NCBI GenBank assembly: GCA_045810625.1
Contig: JBJMVQ010000073.1
Location: 1 to 40,835, forward strand
Direction: 5' to 3'
From: JACQFZ01 sp045810625
Lineage (GTDB): Bacteria; Pseudomonadota; Gammaproteobacteria; Acidiferrobacterales; Sulfurifustaceae
Length of the DNA: 40,835 nucleotides
Below, piece by piece: positions 17,185 through 24,832 of this stretch (the first letter of the stretch is position 1; each line of letters starts with the position of its first letter). The position numbers and the translations under genes are program-made. A model generated the notes under the pieces. The model was not told where the DNA came from and made no database searches. It saw only the letters and a list, made by a program, of their open reading frames with translations.

Positions 17185-17727
17185 CTACGCGAACGCGGCC
17201 ATTTGCCGTTCGGTATACACGGGCGCCCAACCGCTCGTATCGATGAAATACCGCACGGCTTTGAGCCGCTTGGAGTCGCGCATTTCGAACCAGTGCTCGG
17301 TATTCGCCGGGACATTGATGTAATCGCCCGCGGACACTTCGAGCAGGAACTGCCCGCCGTCAGGCTCGACGAAGCCGAAGTAGCCGCGCCCCGAGATGAT
17401 GTAGCGGACCTCGTCATCCGTGTGATAGTGAATCTTCGCGAACTTCGCGAGCATCGCTTCGCGGCCGGGAATGTCTTCGTGGATGACCACCATGTCGCGC
17501 GTCGTGTAGCCCTTCTCGCGCTTCAACAGCTCGAAGCGCGGCTCGACGAGCTTCAAGAGCTCCTCTTTCTCGGCGTCGCTCAAGCCCTGTTTGTCGAGCA
17601 GCTCTTGCGCGCGCGCACCCACCGGCGCCTCCCAGGCATTCAATGCGATGCCGAGGCGGGCGAGGCGCTTCTGGATGGTCGGGAAATCGGTAATCGCCTT
17701 GCCTTCGGATGTGATGATGCGTGCCAT
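17185..17727 (-). CDS. mtnD: Acireductone dioxygenase
   Basis: MtnD oxidises acireductone; with Fe it gives the methionine-salvage keto acid plus formate, and with Ni it gives the off-pathway products including CO. The 180-residue cupin keeps all metal ligands: H100 and H102 and E106 in IHYHTDDEVRYI, and H145 in NTEHWFEM. A strong AGGAGG lies 6-7 bases upstream of the ATG. It is downstream of rhlB on the minus strand and upstream of mtnB. Confidence 0.96.
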   Translation of the reverse strand: MARIITSEGKAITDFPTIQKRLARLGIALNAWEAPVGARAQELLDKQGLSDAEKEELLKLVEPRFELLKREKGYTTRDMVVIHEDIPGREAMLAKFAKIHYHTDDEVRYIISGRGYFGFVEPDGGQFLLEVSAGDYINVPANTEHWFEMRDSKRLKAVRYFIDTSGWAPVYTERQMAAFA

Positions 17728-17763
17728 GTCTCGCCTCCTGATTTGGACTCCAATCGACAGCGA

Positions 17764-19200
17764 TCAACCCACTGCCGGCTTTTCGAACCCACGCCGGCCG
17801 CTCGGGCGACGAACGCGCGGGCTCGCGAGCGGCGCATCCGGAATCTCGACCGTTTCCGTCGTCGTCGCGGGACGCCGCGGCTCGTCGGCCCGTGCCCGCT
17901 CTTCGCGCCGCTCCGGACGCCGATCCCGTTGACGCCCGCGCTCTTCGCCGCGGCGTTCGCGCCGTCGGCCCGTGCCGCGCTCGGTACGTTCGGCATCCGT
18001 ACGCCGGTGCGGTCCCGGAGGCTGCAGGGTCGGCAACGATGCCGGATTTACTTTCGCGGTTGCTATTTTGTGGCCGATGTAGCTTTCGATTTCCGGCAGC
18101 CCCAGCACGTAACGCTCGCACGCAAAGCTTACCGCATCGCCGCTCTTGCCGGCACGCGCGGTGCGCCCGATGCGGTGCACATAGTCCTCGGCGTTTTGCG
18201 GCAGATCGAAGTTGAATACGTGCGAGACGTCCGGAATGTGCAGGCCGCGGGCGGCGACGTCGGTTGCGACCAGAATGGGAAGCCGGCCCTCGCTGAAATC
18301 CCCGAGCAGTTTGAGACGCAGCGTCTGCGGCACGTCACCGGACAGGACGCCCGCGCGAAAGCCGTTCGCCTTGAGCCAGCCGACGAGCCGCTCGCCCATG
18401 TCTTTGGTGTTCACGAATACCAGGCTCCGCGTTGGGTCCATGCTGCGCAGGAGCGAGACGAGCAGCGGAATCTTCTCTTCGTTCGCCGTGTGGTACAGGA
18501 CCTGCTCGACTTTGTCGGCGGTTCGCTTGTCCGCGTCGATGCGCACGAACTCCGGGTTGTTCATGTGCTCGTAAGCGAGCTCGGTCACCCGGTACGAGAG
18601 CGTCGCGGAGAACAACATGTTGAGCCGTTGCGTCGGCTCCGGCATGCGGCGCAGCAGGAAGCGAATGTCTTTGATGAAGCCGAGATCGAACATCCGGTCG
18701 GCCTCGTCGAGCACCATCACCTGCACCGCTTTGAGATCGAACACGTGCTGCTTGAAGTAGTCGATGATCCGCCCCGGCGTTCCGATCAACACGTCGACAC
18801 CGGCCTCGAGATCCCGGCGCTGGGAGTCGTAGCCGGTGCCGCCGTAGACGAGGTTCAGACGAAATCCGGTGCCGCCGCCCAACGCTTCTGCGTCTTTGTG
18901 GATCTGCACGGCGAGCTCGCGCGTCGGCGCGAGAATCACGGCGCGCGGCTGCGTCGGCGTGCGTTCGGGCGCCGACGGATGCGTCAGCAGATGGTTGAAC
19001 GTCGCAAGCAGAAACGCGGCCGTCTTACCCGTCCCCGTCTGCGCTTGACCGGCGACGTCCCGTCCGGTCAGGGCTATCGGCAGTGCCTTCGCTTGTATCG
19101 GAGTGCAGAACTCGAAACCGGCCGCGTGGATGCCCCGCATGAGGGCGTCGGGTAGGTTGAGACGGCTAAAGGGCTGATCGGTGAGGTGGTGTTCGCTCAT
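17764..19200 (-). CDS. rhlB: DEAD-box ATP-dependent RNA helicase, RhlB type
   Basis: RhlB unwinds structured RNA for degradation in the RNase E degradosome. The 478-residue protein begins MSEHHLTDQPFSRLNLP as RhlB does, with the Q motif (FEFCTPIQ), motif I AQTGTGKT (53-60), DEAD (165-168), SAT (198-200) and HRIGRTARAGK in motif VI. The C-terminal tail from about residue 400 is a highly charged, Arg-rich, disordered segment, likely for RNA or RNase E contact. ATG 19200 has GAGAGGAA directly upstream. The gene is divergent from trxA-rho, the conserved gammaproteobacterial rhlB/trxA/rho arrangement. Confidence 0.95.
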   Translation of the reverse strand: MSEHHLTDQPFSRLNLPDALMRGIHAAGFEFCTPIQAKALPIALTGRDVAGQAQTGTGKTAAFLLATFNHLLTHPSAPERTPTQPRAVILAPTRELAVQIHKDAEALGGGTGFRLNLVYGGTGYDSQRRDLEAGVDVLIGTPGRIIDYFKQHVFDLKAVQVMVLDEADRMFDLGFIKDIRFLLRRMPEPTQRLNMLFSATLSYRVTELAYEHMNNPEFVRIDADKRTADKVEQVLYHTANEEKIPLLVSLLRSMDPTRSLVFVNTKDMGERLVGWLKANGFRAGVLSGDVPQTLRLKLLGDFSEGRLPILVATDVAARGLHIPDVSHVFNFDLPQNAEDYVHRIGRTARAGKSGDAVSFACERYVLGLPEIESYIGHKIATAKVNPASLPTLQPPGPHRRTDAERTERGTGRRRERRGEERGRQRDRRPERREERARADEPRRPATTTETVEIPDAPLASPRVRRPSGRRGFEKPAVG

Positions 19201-19282
19201 TTCCTCTCTTTCGAAATGTAAGAATATCAATAGCGCGAAATCATTAATAGCTTGAAGCCAAACGGTTCGATCCGGTGGACCC

Positions 19283-19310
19283 TTGACGCTTGCATTGGAC
19301 AGGCTATTTC
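19283..19310 (+). promoter_or_regulatory. Probable sigma-70 promoter of trxA
   Basis: TTGACG at 19283-19288 and TATTTC at 19305-19310, 16 bases apart, lie about 84 bases before the trxA start in the rhlB/trxA divergent gap. The -35 is strong and the -10 moderate. Confidence 0.45.
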
Positions 19311-19393
19311 GTTCAAATATCAGGGTTAGCCGACCCCAGCCTCAGTGGCCGCAATCGCGGTCGAACCAAACTACCGATGGAGAACGTTCCCTT

Positions 19394-19720
19394 ATGAGCG
19401 CAGGCATTGTCAGCGTTACCGACGGCAGCTTCGAGCAGGAGGTGTTGAAGAGCCAGGGGCCGGTGTTGGTCGATTACTGGGCCGAGTGGTGCGGGCCGTG
19501 CAAAATGATCGCGCCAGTGCTGGAAGAGATCGCGCGCGAGTACAACGGGCGTTTAAAGGTTGCGAAGCTGAACATCGACGAGAATCCGATGACGCCGCCG
19601 AAGTACGGCATTCGCGGCATTCCTACCCTCATGCTCTTCAAGAACGGCAGCGTCGAAGCGACGAAGGTCGGAGCGGTCTCGAAGTCGCAGCTCTCGGCGT
19701 TCCTCGATGGACATCTGTAA
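19394..19720 (+). CDS. trxA: Thioredoxin 1
   Basis: The cytoplasmic disulfide reductant for ribonucleotide reductase, methionine sulfoxide reductase and DsbD. The 108-residue protein has the active site WAEWCGPC (C33, C36), the buried Asp in VLVDYWA and the cis-Pro loop GIRGIPTLMLF. ATG 19394 gives the standard length; the longer open frame upstream is non-coding. A 9-bp perfect hairpin (GCCGACGCG at 19723-19731 with CGCGTCGGC at 19737-19745) directly follows the stop but has no T tract, so it may protect or process the 3' end rather than terminate. Confidence 0.97.
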   Translation: MSAGIVSVTDGSFEQEVLKSQGPVLVDYWAEWCGPCKMIAPVLEEIAREYNGRLKVAKLNIDENPMTPPKYGIRGIPTLMLFKNGSVEATKVGAVSKSQLSAFLDGHL

Positions 19721-19745
19721 ATGCCGACGCGTACCTCGCGTCGGC

Positions 19746-19925
19746 TCTACTGGACGAACCGCAAAACAGGTGTTAATGTTGATTACAGGTGAGCGAGAGC
19801 TTTCCTTAATAATTCCTACTCCCTTTTTCTTTTAACCCTTTCGTTACAAACCCCCGGTCCAAACGGCGGGCAATTTTTCGGGCGCCGCGCGCCCGAAAGC
19901 GATGGACGCAATGACTCCAACCTTG
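19746..19925 (+). promoter_or_regulatory. rho leader: C/U-rich tract, hairpin and possible leader peptide
   Basis: The sequence from about 19802 to 19855 is almost free of G on the RNA-like strand and rich in C and U (for instance CCTACTCCCTTTTTC), the property of Rho-utilisation sites. A 10-bp perfect hairpin follows (TTTCGGGCGC at 19876-19885, three-base loop, GCGCCCGAAA at 19889-19898), 27 bases before the rho ATG. An ATG at 19776 opens a 19-codon frame ending at 19835 (residues ...PTPFFF), a possible leader peptide but with a poor ribosome site. E. coli rho is autoregulated by termination in its leader; the same here is inference. Confidence 0.5.
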
Positions 19926-21182
19926 ATGAATCTTTCCGAGCTTAAGAAGAAACCGGCGACCGAGTTGGCCGAGATGGCGAGCGCCCTCGACCTCGAAGGC
20001 GGGAGCCGGCTTCGCAAACAGGATCTCATCTTCGCCATCCTCAAAGCCCAGGCCAAGAAGGGCGAGGACATCGTCGGCGAAGGCGTGGTCGAGATCCTGC
20101 AGGACGGCTTCGGGTTCCTCCGCTCGAGCGACAGCTCGTATCTCGCCGGTCCGGACGACATCTACGTGTCGCCGTCTCAGATCCGGCGCTTCAACCTCCG
20201 CACGGGCGACACCGTCAAAGGCAACATCCGCCCGCCCAAGGAATCCGAGCGTTATTTCGCGCTGCTCAAGGTCGAGGAGATCAACTTCCAGGCGCCTGAG
20301 GAGGCGAAAAACAAGGTCCTCTTCGAGAACCTGACGCCGCTGCACCCCGAGGACCGGATGAAGCTCGAACGCGACAACGCGTCGAGCGAAAACCTGACCT
20401 CCCGCGTCATCGATCTCATCGCCCCGATCGGCAAGGGTCAGCGTGGACTGATCGTGTCGCCGCCGAAAGCGGGCAAAACCGTGATGCTGCAGAACATCGC
20501 GCACTCGATCACCGCCAACAACCCGGATTGCGTGCTGATGGTGCTGCTCATCGACGAGCGCCCGGAAGAAGTCACCGAAATGCAGCGCTCGGTCCGCGGC
20601 GAAGTCATCGCCTCGACGTTCGACGAGCCGGCAGCGCGCCACGTGCAGGTGGCGGAAATGGTGATCGAGAAGGCGAAGCGTCTGGTCGAGCACAAGCGCG
20701 ACGTGGTCATCCTGCTCGACTCGATCACTCGTCTCGCGCGGGCGTACAACACCGTAGTTCCCGCCTCGGGCAAAGTGCTGACCGGCGGCGTCGACGCCAA
20801 CGCGCTGCAGCGCCCGAAACGTTTCTTTGGTGCGGCGCGCAATATCGAGGAAGGGGGCAGCCTCACGATTATCGCCACGGCGCTGATCGACACCGGCTCC
20901 AAGATGGACGACGTGATTTACGAAGAATTCAAAGGCACCGGCAACATGGAAATCCATCTCGACCGGCGCCTGTCCGAGAAACGCGTCTATCCGTCCATCA
21001 ACATCAACCGTTCCGGCACGCGCCGCGAGGAATTGCTGCTGCCGCCGGACGAGCTGCAAAAGATCTGGATTCTGCGCAAGCTTTTGCACCAGATGGATGA
21101 GCTCGAAGCGTCCGAATTCCTGCTCGAGAAACTGCGCGCGACCAAGAACAACGCCGAGTTCTTCGACTCCATGAAGCGCTGA
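19926..21182 (+). CDS. rho: Transcription termination factor Rho
   Basis: A hexameric RNA-dependent ATPase that terminates transcription. From ATG 19926 the protein is 418 residues, one short of E. coli Rho, and begins MNLSELKKKP. It has the RNA-binding cold-shock domain with RNP1 GFGFLR (61-66), the P-loop PPKAGKT (179-185), the LLIDERPEEVTEM Walker B region and the Q/R-loop segments. No Shine-Dalgarno precedes 19926; in-frame ATGs at 19902 and 19911 are alternatives adding eight or five residues. The gene follows trxA after a long structured leader. Confidence 0.97.
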   Translation: MNLSELKKKPATELAEMASALDLEGGSRLRKQDLIFAILKAQAKKGEDIVGEGVVEILQDGFGFLRSSDSSYLAGPDDIYVSPSQIRRFNLRTGDTVKGNIRPPKESERYFALLKVEEINFQAPEEAKNKVLFENLTPLHPEDRMKLERDNASSENLTSRVIDLIAPIGKGQRGLIVSPPKAGKTVMLQNIAHSITANNPDCVLMVLLIDERPEEVTEMQRSVRGEVIASTFDEPAARHVQVAEMVIEKAKRLVEHKRDVVILLDSITRLARAYNTVVPASGKVLTGGVDANALQRPKRFFGAARNIEEGGSLTIIATALIDTGSKMDDVIYEEFKGTGNMEIHLDRRLSEKRVYPSININRSGTRREELLLPPDELQKIWILRKLLHQMDELEASEFLLEKLRATKNNAEFFDSMKR

Positions 21183-21291
21183 TGCAGCGCTTTCCGCGCT
21201 TGCATCGCGGGAGTTAAACCGCACCCCAGCGGTTGTTACCGCACTTTCGCGCTCGCTTCCGGTCTGACCGGCAGGTCGGAGGGAGCTACCA

Positions 21292-22113
21292 ATGCGCGCG
21301 CGCGTTCTCATAGGGATCAGTGGTATTTGTTCGATCTTCTCGGCCGGCTTCTCCTGCGCCGAGGATAATTCCCCGGTTGTGCTGACGTACGCCGAGCATC
21401 AGGGCGGGAACGTCGTCTATCACTACGAGATACGTGCGACGGAAACTCAACGGTTCTTCGTCGGCTGTGACTGCCAGTCATCCGGAATCGGATTGCCCCA
21501 GCTACAGGCCGCGCCGGTGAACGCGCGCGCACTCCGCACAGACAATCTTGTTACCTGGTACGAGCTGCCGGCGGAAGCGGCGCAGCAACCGCCGGGTTGG
21601 CGTGTGCGGATGGCGCAGCCACTTGGAACGAGCGGTTACTGGATCGAATGGTATCGACCGGCCCCCCGCGCCAATGCCGGCGCGACGGAACGAGCGCTCA
21701 CCGGCTTTGCGATCGTCGTGCCGGGATCGGACGACGCCTATCTCACGGGGCACTACACGATCGAGCTGGAAGGGAACCGTCCGGCCGTCAGCGGCACGCT
21801 CTCGCTTCTCGACACCACGCCCCCGACGCTCACGCTCGAAGCCCGCACTGTCCGCGGCGCGGCCGACGTCCAGATCGTGGCCACGGCCAAGGACGACCTG
21901 GACCCCGAACCGCTCGTGGTGGCCGAATCGATACGCACCAACCCCTCGCCGCAGGATCCCGGTTACGCGGTGGCTTATTCGGCGACCGACGCGTCCGGCA
22001 ACCGCTCCGTCGCTCGGATTTACGTCCCGGTGCCGCTGCCCGGAAAACCGACGCCGAGCGGCCCTACGGTGCCCAAGACTCGGAACTTGCCGCGCCTGGC
22101 CCTGTTGCCATAG
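21292..22113 (+). CDS. Secreted hypothetical protein with Ig-like C-terminal region
   Basis: A 273-residue protein with a Sec signal peptide (about 1-23, ending FSCA), an N-terminal beta-rich domain (about 25-175) with a cysteine pair in VGCDCQSSG, and a second domain starting at DTTPPTLTLEARTV (about 178) that resembles bacterial Ig-like or HYR repeats (KDDLDPEPLV...YSATDASGNRSVARIYVP). A proline-rich tail ends the protein. This points to the periplasm or cell surface, perhaps adhesion or a structural role, but I recognise no named family for the whole protein. GGAGG precedes the ATG. It is inserted between rho and rpmE, which are often neighbours. Confidence 0.72.
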   Translation: MRARVLIGISGICSIFSAGFSCAEDNSPVVLTYAEHQGGNVVYHYEIRATETQRFFVGCDCQSSGIGLPQLQAAPVNARALRTDNLVTWYELPAEAAQQPPGWRVRMAQPLGTSGYWIEWYRPAPRANAGATERALTGFAIVVPGSDDAYLTGHYTIELEGNRPAVSGTLSLLDTTPPTLTLEARTVRGAADVQIVATAKDDLDPEPLVVAESIRTNPSPQDPGYAVAYSATDASGNRSVARIYVPVPLPGKPTPSGPTVPKTRNLPRLALLP

Positions 22114-22172
22114 ACTACGCGGCCCTTGAAATCGCCGCCCGGCCGGCGGCGCAACCGAACAGAGGCGTACCC

Positions 22173-22376
22173 ATGAAGGCCGATATTCATCCCGAATACA
22201 AAGAGATCACCGTCACCTGCGCGTGCGGCAACACCTTCAAGACGCGCTCGACCGCGGGACGCGACTTGAACGTCGAAGTCTGCGCCAAGTGCCACCCGTT
22301 CTACACGGGCAAGCAGAAGATCGTCGACACCGAAGGCCGCGTCGAGAAATTCCGCCAAAAGTACGCGAAGAAATAA
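22173..22376 (+). CDS. rpmE: 50S ribosomal protein L31 (zinc-binding form)
   Basis: A 67-residue L31 of the C+ type, with zinc-ligand cysteines in VTCACGN (C16, C18) and VCAKCHPF (C37, C40), so it is the zinc-dependent paralogue rather than the YkgM-type cysteine-free one. A 7-bp hairpin (22133-22139 with 22145-22151) lies about 20 bases upstream in the leader, a position where L31 or another regulator could act. A strong intrinsic terminator follows at 22477-22506. Confidence 0.97.
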   Translation: MKADIHPEYKEITVTCACGNTFKTRSTAGRDLNVEVCAKCHPFYTGKQKIVDTEGRVEKFRQKYAKK

Positions 22377-22476
22377 CGCCTGATCCGTAGCCGCTTATCT
22401 TCACCCTCATTCTCTCTTTCGCAGCGGCGGGAGAGGGAAACGAACCGAGCGCGCTACGCGCGACTTCGTTCATTCT

Positions 22477-22506
22477 GGGCGCTCCGATGGAGCGCCCTTT
22501 TTATTT
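22477..22506 (+). terminator. Intrinsic terminator of rpmE
   Basis: A perfect 9-bp stem (GGGCGCTCC at 22477-22485, GGAGCGCCC at 22489-22497) with loop GAT is followed by TTTTTATTT. It is the most canonical rho-independent terminator for a plus-strand gene in the window. It lies 100 bases after the rpmE stop and inside the frame that encodes the signal peptide of the following nuclease. Confidence 0.9.
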
Positions 22507-23216
22507 GGCTCGCGGTTGCGGCGGTTCCGGTCGGGGCCACCGGCTCCGAACTCGCGAAGGTCGAATCGGCGCTCGACGGCGACAGCTTGCGGCTCGCCGA
22601 TGGACGCGAAGTCCGTCTGATCGGAATTAATGCGCCGGAGATCGGCAAAAACGGAACACCGGACGACCCGCTCGCGCGCGAGGCGCGTTACCGCACGATG
22701 GGTCTGACTCGCGGACAAACGGTTCGCATCGAGTATGGTTCCGAGCGGTTCGACCGATACGGCCGCACGCTCGCTTACGCGCTGCTCGCGGACGGGCGCG
22801 ACCTGCAGGAAATCCTCGTACGCGAAGGCCTCGCTTGGTATGTCGCGATTCCGCCGAACATCACGCGGCTCGAGCGTTACCGCGCAGCGGAAGCGGAGGC
22901 GCGCCGGCTTCGGCGCGGTGTCTGGTCGCGGCCTGAGTACGCGCCTGTGGCCGCGGAAGAGTTGAAGCCGGAACGAAGCGGTTTCATCCGATTGGCCGGC
23001 ACTGTGCGCGCGGTTTACCGCCGCGGCGACTACACCGATCTCGTGATCGCTCCGATGATCGAGCTACGCCTGCCCGCCGACGTCGTCGCCGCGCTCGGTC
23101 GTTCACCGCAATCGCTGATCGGCCGCCGTGTGGTGGCACGCGGCTGGCTGACGGAGTATAAAAGCAGGCATCGGTTGCGCGTTACTCACCCCGCCATGCT
23201 GGAAGATCCCTCATGA
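22503..23216 (+). CDS. Secreted SNase-like (thermonuclease-type) nuclease, start unclear
   Basis: The frame encodes an SNase domain: ESALDGDSLRLADG, the EVRLIGINAPE metal/active-site strand, AREARYRT, the DRYGRTLAYALLADG strand and LVREGLA. A C-terminal OB-like extension follows (GTVRAVYRRGDYTDLV...IGRRVVARGWL). A hydrophobic signal-like stretch (LFIWLAVAAVPVGA) precedes the domain. No ATG, GTG or TTG lies in frame between the rpmE stop at 22376 and a TTG at 22587, which would cut into the conserved DGD motif. I therefore mark ATT 22503 as a provisional start; CTG 22380 is another choice, and a sequence error is possible. The stop overlaps the M48 gene by ATGA. Confidence 0.75.
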   Translation: MWLAVAAVPVGATGSELAKVESALDGDSLRLADGREVRLIGINAPEIGKNGTPDDPLAREARYRTMGLTRGQTVRIEYGSERFDRYGRTLAYALLADGRDLQEILVREGLAWYVAIPPNITRLERYRAAEAEARRLRRGVWSRPEYAPVAAEELKPERSGFIRLAGTVRAVYRRGDYTDLVIAPMIELRLPADVVAALGRSPQSLIGRRVVARGWLTEYKSRHRLRVTHPAMLEDPS

Positions 23217-24691
23217 GCCCGTGGCCGAACCGCGTCGTAACGTGGGGTTGTGGCGCCGCGCTTGCGCTCGGCGCCTGGCTCGCCGGCTGCGCCATCAACC
23301 CGGTGAGCGGGACCCCGAACTTGGTAATGATGTCCGAGAACCAGGAGATTCAGCTCGGGCGGTCGAACGATCCGAAAATCCGCGCGCAGTTCGGCGTCTA
23401 CGAGGATGAAAAACTGCAAGCGTACGTCCAACAGGTCGGCGAGCGCATCGCCGCGCACAGCCACCGTCCAGACCTCGTCTACCGCTTTACCGTAATCGAC
23501 ACCCCGGACGTCAATGCCTTCGCCCTTCCCGGCGGATACATATATATAACGCGCGGCATACTCGCCTACCTCAATTCCGAAGCCGAGCTTGCCGCGGTGC
23601 TCGGTCATGAGATCGGCCACGTGACTGCGCGCCACTCGGTGCGTCAGTACAGCGCGGCAACGGCCGGCCAGATCGCGGCGGCGATTTTCCTCAGAAGCCA
23701 AGTCGCCGCGGATCTCTTCAATGTGATCGGCAACGCACTTTTGAGCGGCTATGGGCGCGACCACGAGCTCGAGGCCGATCGGCTGGGGGCCGAATATCTG
23801 GCCCGCAACGGATACGATCCGGACGCGATGATCGGCGTGATCGGCGTGCTCAAGAACCAAGAAGAGTTCGAAAAGGTGCGCGCCAAAGCCGAAGGCCGCG
23901 AGCCGCATATTTATCACGGCGTCTTCGCCAGTCATCCGAGCGCGGATCAGCGGTTGCAGGAAGTCGTGGGGGAAGCGAAGAAAGGTAAAACCGAGGCCGC
24001 CACCCGCACCGGCCGCGACGAGTACCTGCAACACATCGACGGGCTGCGCTACGGCGACAGTCCGAAGGCCGGCGTCCGTTACAAATCGGCGTTCTACCAC
24101 GCCGAGTTGAACTTTGCGGTGCAATTCCCCGACGGCTGGCGTCTGGAGAATTCGCCGAAAGCGGTGGTGGCCAACAGCCCCGAGCACGACGCGATGCTGC
24201 AACTGGTTGCAGAGGACCTCAACAAGCGCGTGACGCCCGAACAGTATTTGAAGACGCGCCTGAAGACCGATGCGATCAAGAACGGTGGGCCGGTAAGCGG
24301 CACGACGCTGCCGTCGTATGCCGGGATCGCGCGCCTGAGCACCAAGGCATTCGACCAGAGCAGCCCGCGCGACGTGCGGGCCGTCGTCGTCTATTACGGA
24401 AACCGAGCGTATTTATTCCTAGGCGTCGCAAAAACCGCGGAGGCGTTTGCGCGCGACGACGCGCGATTTCTCGCCACCGCCGCCAGCCTGCACGCGCTTA
24501 GGCCCGACGAGCGCAAACTGGCCGAAGGCCTACGCGTCCGGCTGGTTCGCACCCGCCCGGGCGACACGTTCGGCAAGCTCGCCACGGCCTCGCCGGTACC
24601 CGCGTACGCGGAGTCGGTGCTACGATTGATTAACGATAAATTTCCGTCCGGCGAACCCGGCGCCGGCGACGCCATCAAAACGATTCAATAG
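23213..24691 (+). CDS. M48-family zinc metalloprotease, predicted lipoprotein (BepA/YfgC-like)
   Basis: A 492-residue envelope protease. A signal peptide ends in the lipobox LAGC (C26), predicting a periplasm-facing lipoprotein. The M48 domain has HEIGHVTARH (HEIGH at 132-136) and the third zinc ligand in HELEADRLG. The C-terminal half does not look like the TPR repeats of E. coli BepA; it ends with a LysM-like segment (VRTRPGDTFGKLA...LINDKFPSG), which would fit peptidoglycan binding. Relatives control outer-membrane protein assembly. It is translationally coupled to the nuclease gene by ATGA. Confidence 0.9.
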   Translation: MSPWPNRVVTWGCGAALALGAWLAGCAINPVSGTPNLVMMSENQEIQLGRSNDPKIRAQFGVYEDEKLQAYVQQVGERIAAHSHRPDLVYRFTVIDTPDVNAFALPGGYIYITRGILAYLNSEAELAAVLGHEIGHVTARHSVRQYSAATAGQIAAAIFLRSQVAADLFNVIGNALLSGYGRDHELEADRLGAEYLARNGYDPDAMIGVIGVLKNQEEFEKVRAKAEGREPHIYHGVFASHPSADQRLQEVVGEAKKGKTEAATRTGRDEYLQHIDGLRYGDSPKAGVRYKSAFYHAELNFAVQFPDGWRLENSPKAVVANSPEHDAMLQLVAEDLNKRVTPEQYLKTRLKTDAIKNGGPVSGTTLPSYAGIARLSTKAFDQSSPRDVRAVVVYYGNRAYLFLGVAKTAEAFARDDARFLATAASLHALRPDERKLAEGLRVRLVRTRPGDTFGKLATASPVPAYAESVLRLINDKFPSGEPGAGDAIKTIQ

Positions 24692-24832
24692 AGCGAAAGC
24701 GGAGTCGCGATGCACGGGGCGTGCATTCGCGCCACGCGTCCGGCGATGGAACACCGGACCCGAGATACCGAGGCTACGACGGTCGCGCCAGGGACGACAG
24801 TTTGGACATAACAAAGAACAGGTAAGGCACAT

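Noticed and set aside
17140..19155. 671-codon plus-strand frame across mtnD and rhlB
   Set aside because: Antisense shadow of two conserved genes, with low-complexity composition and no motifs.
22395..22440. Interspersed repeat of the CCCTCTCCC/GGGAGAGGG kind after rpmE
   Set aside because: Only a loose resemblance (TTCACCCTCATTCTC and GGGAGAGGG) and a single copy in the window; cannot be supported.
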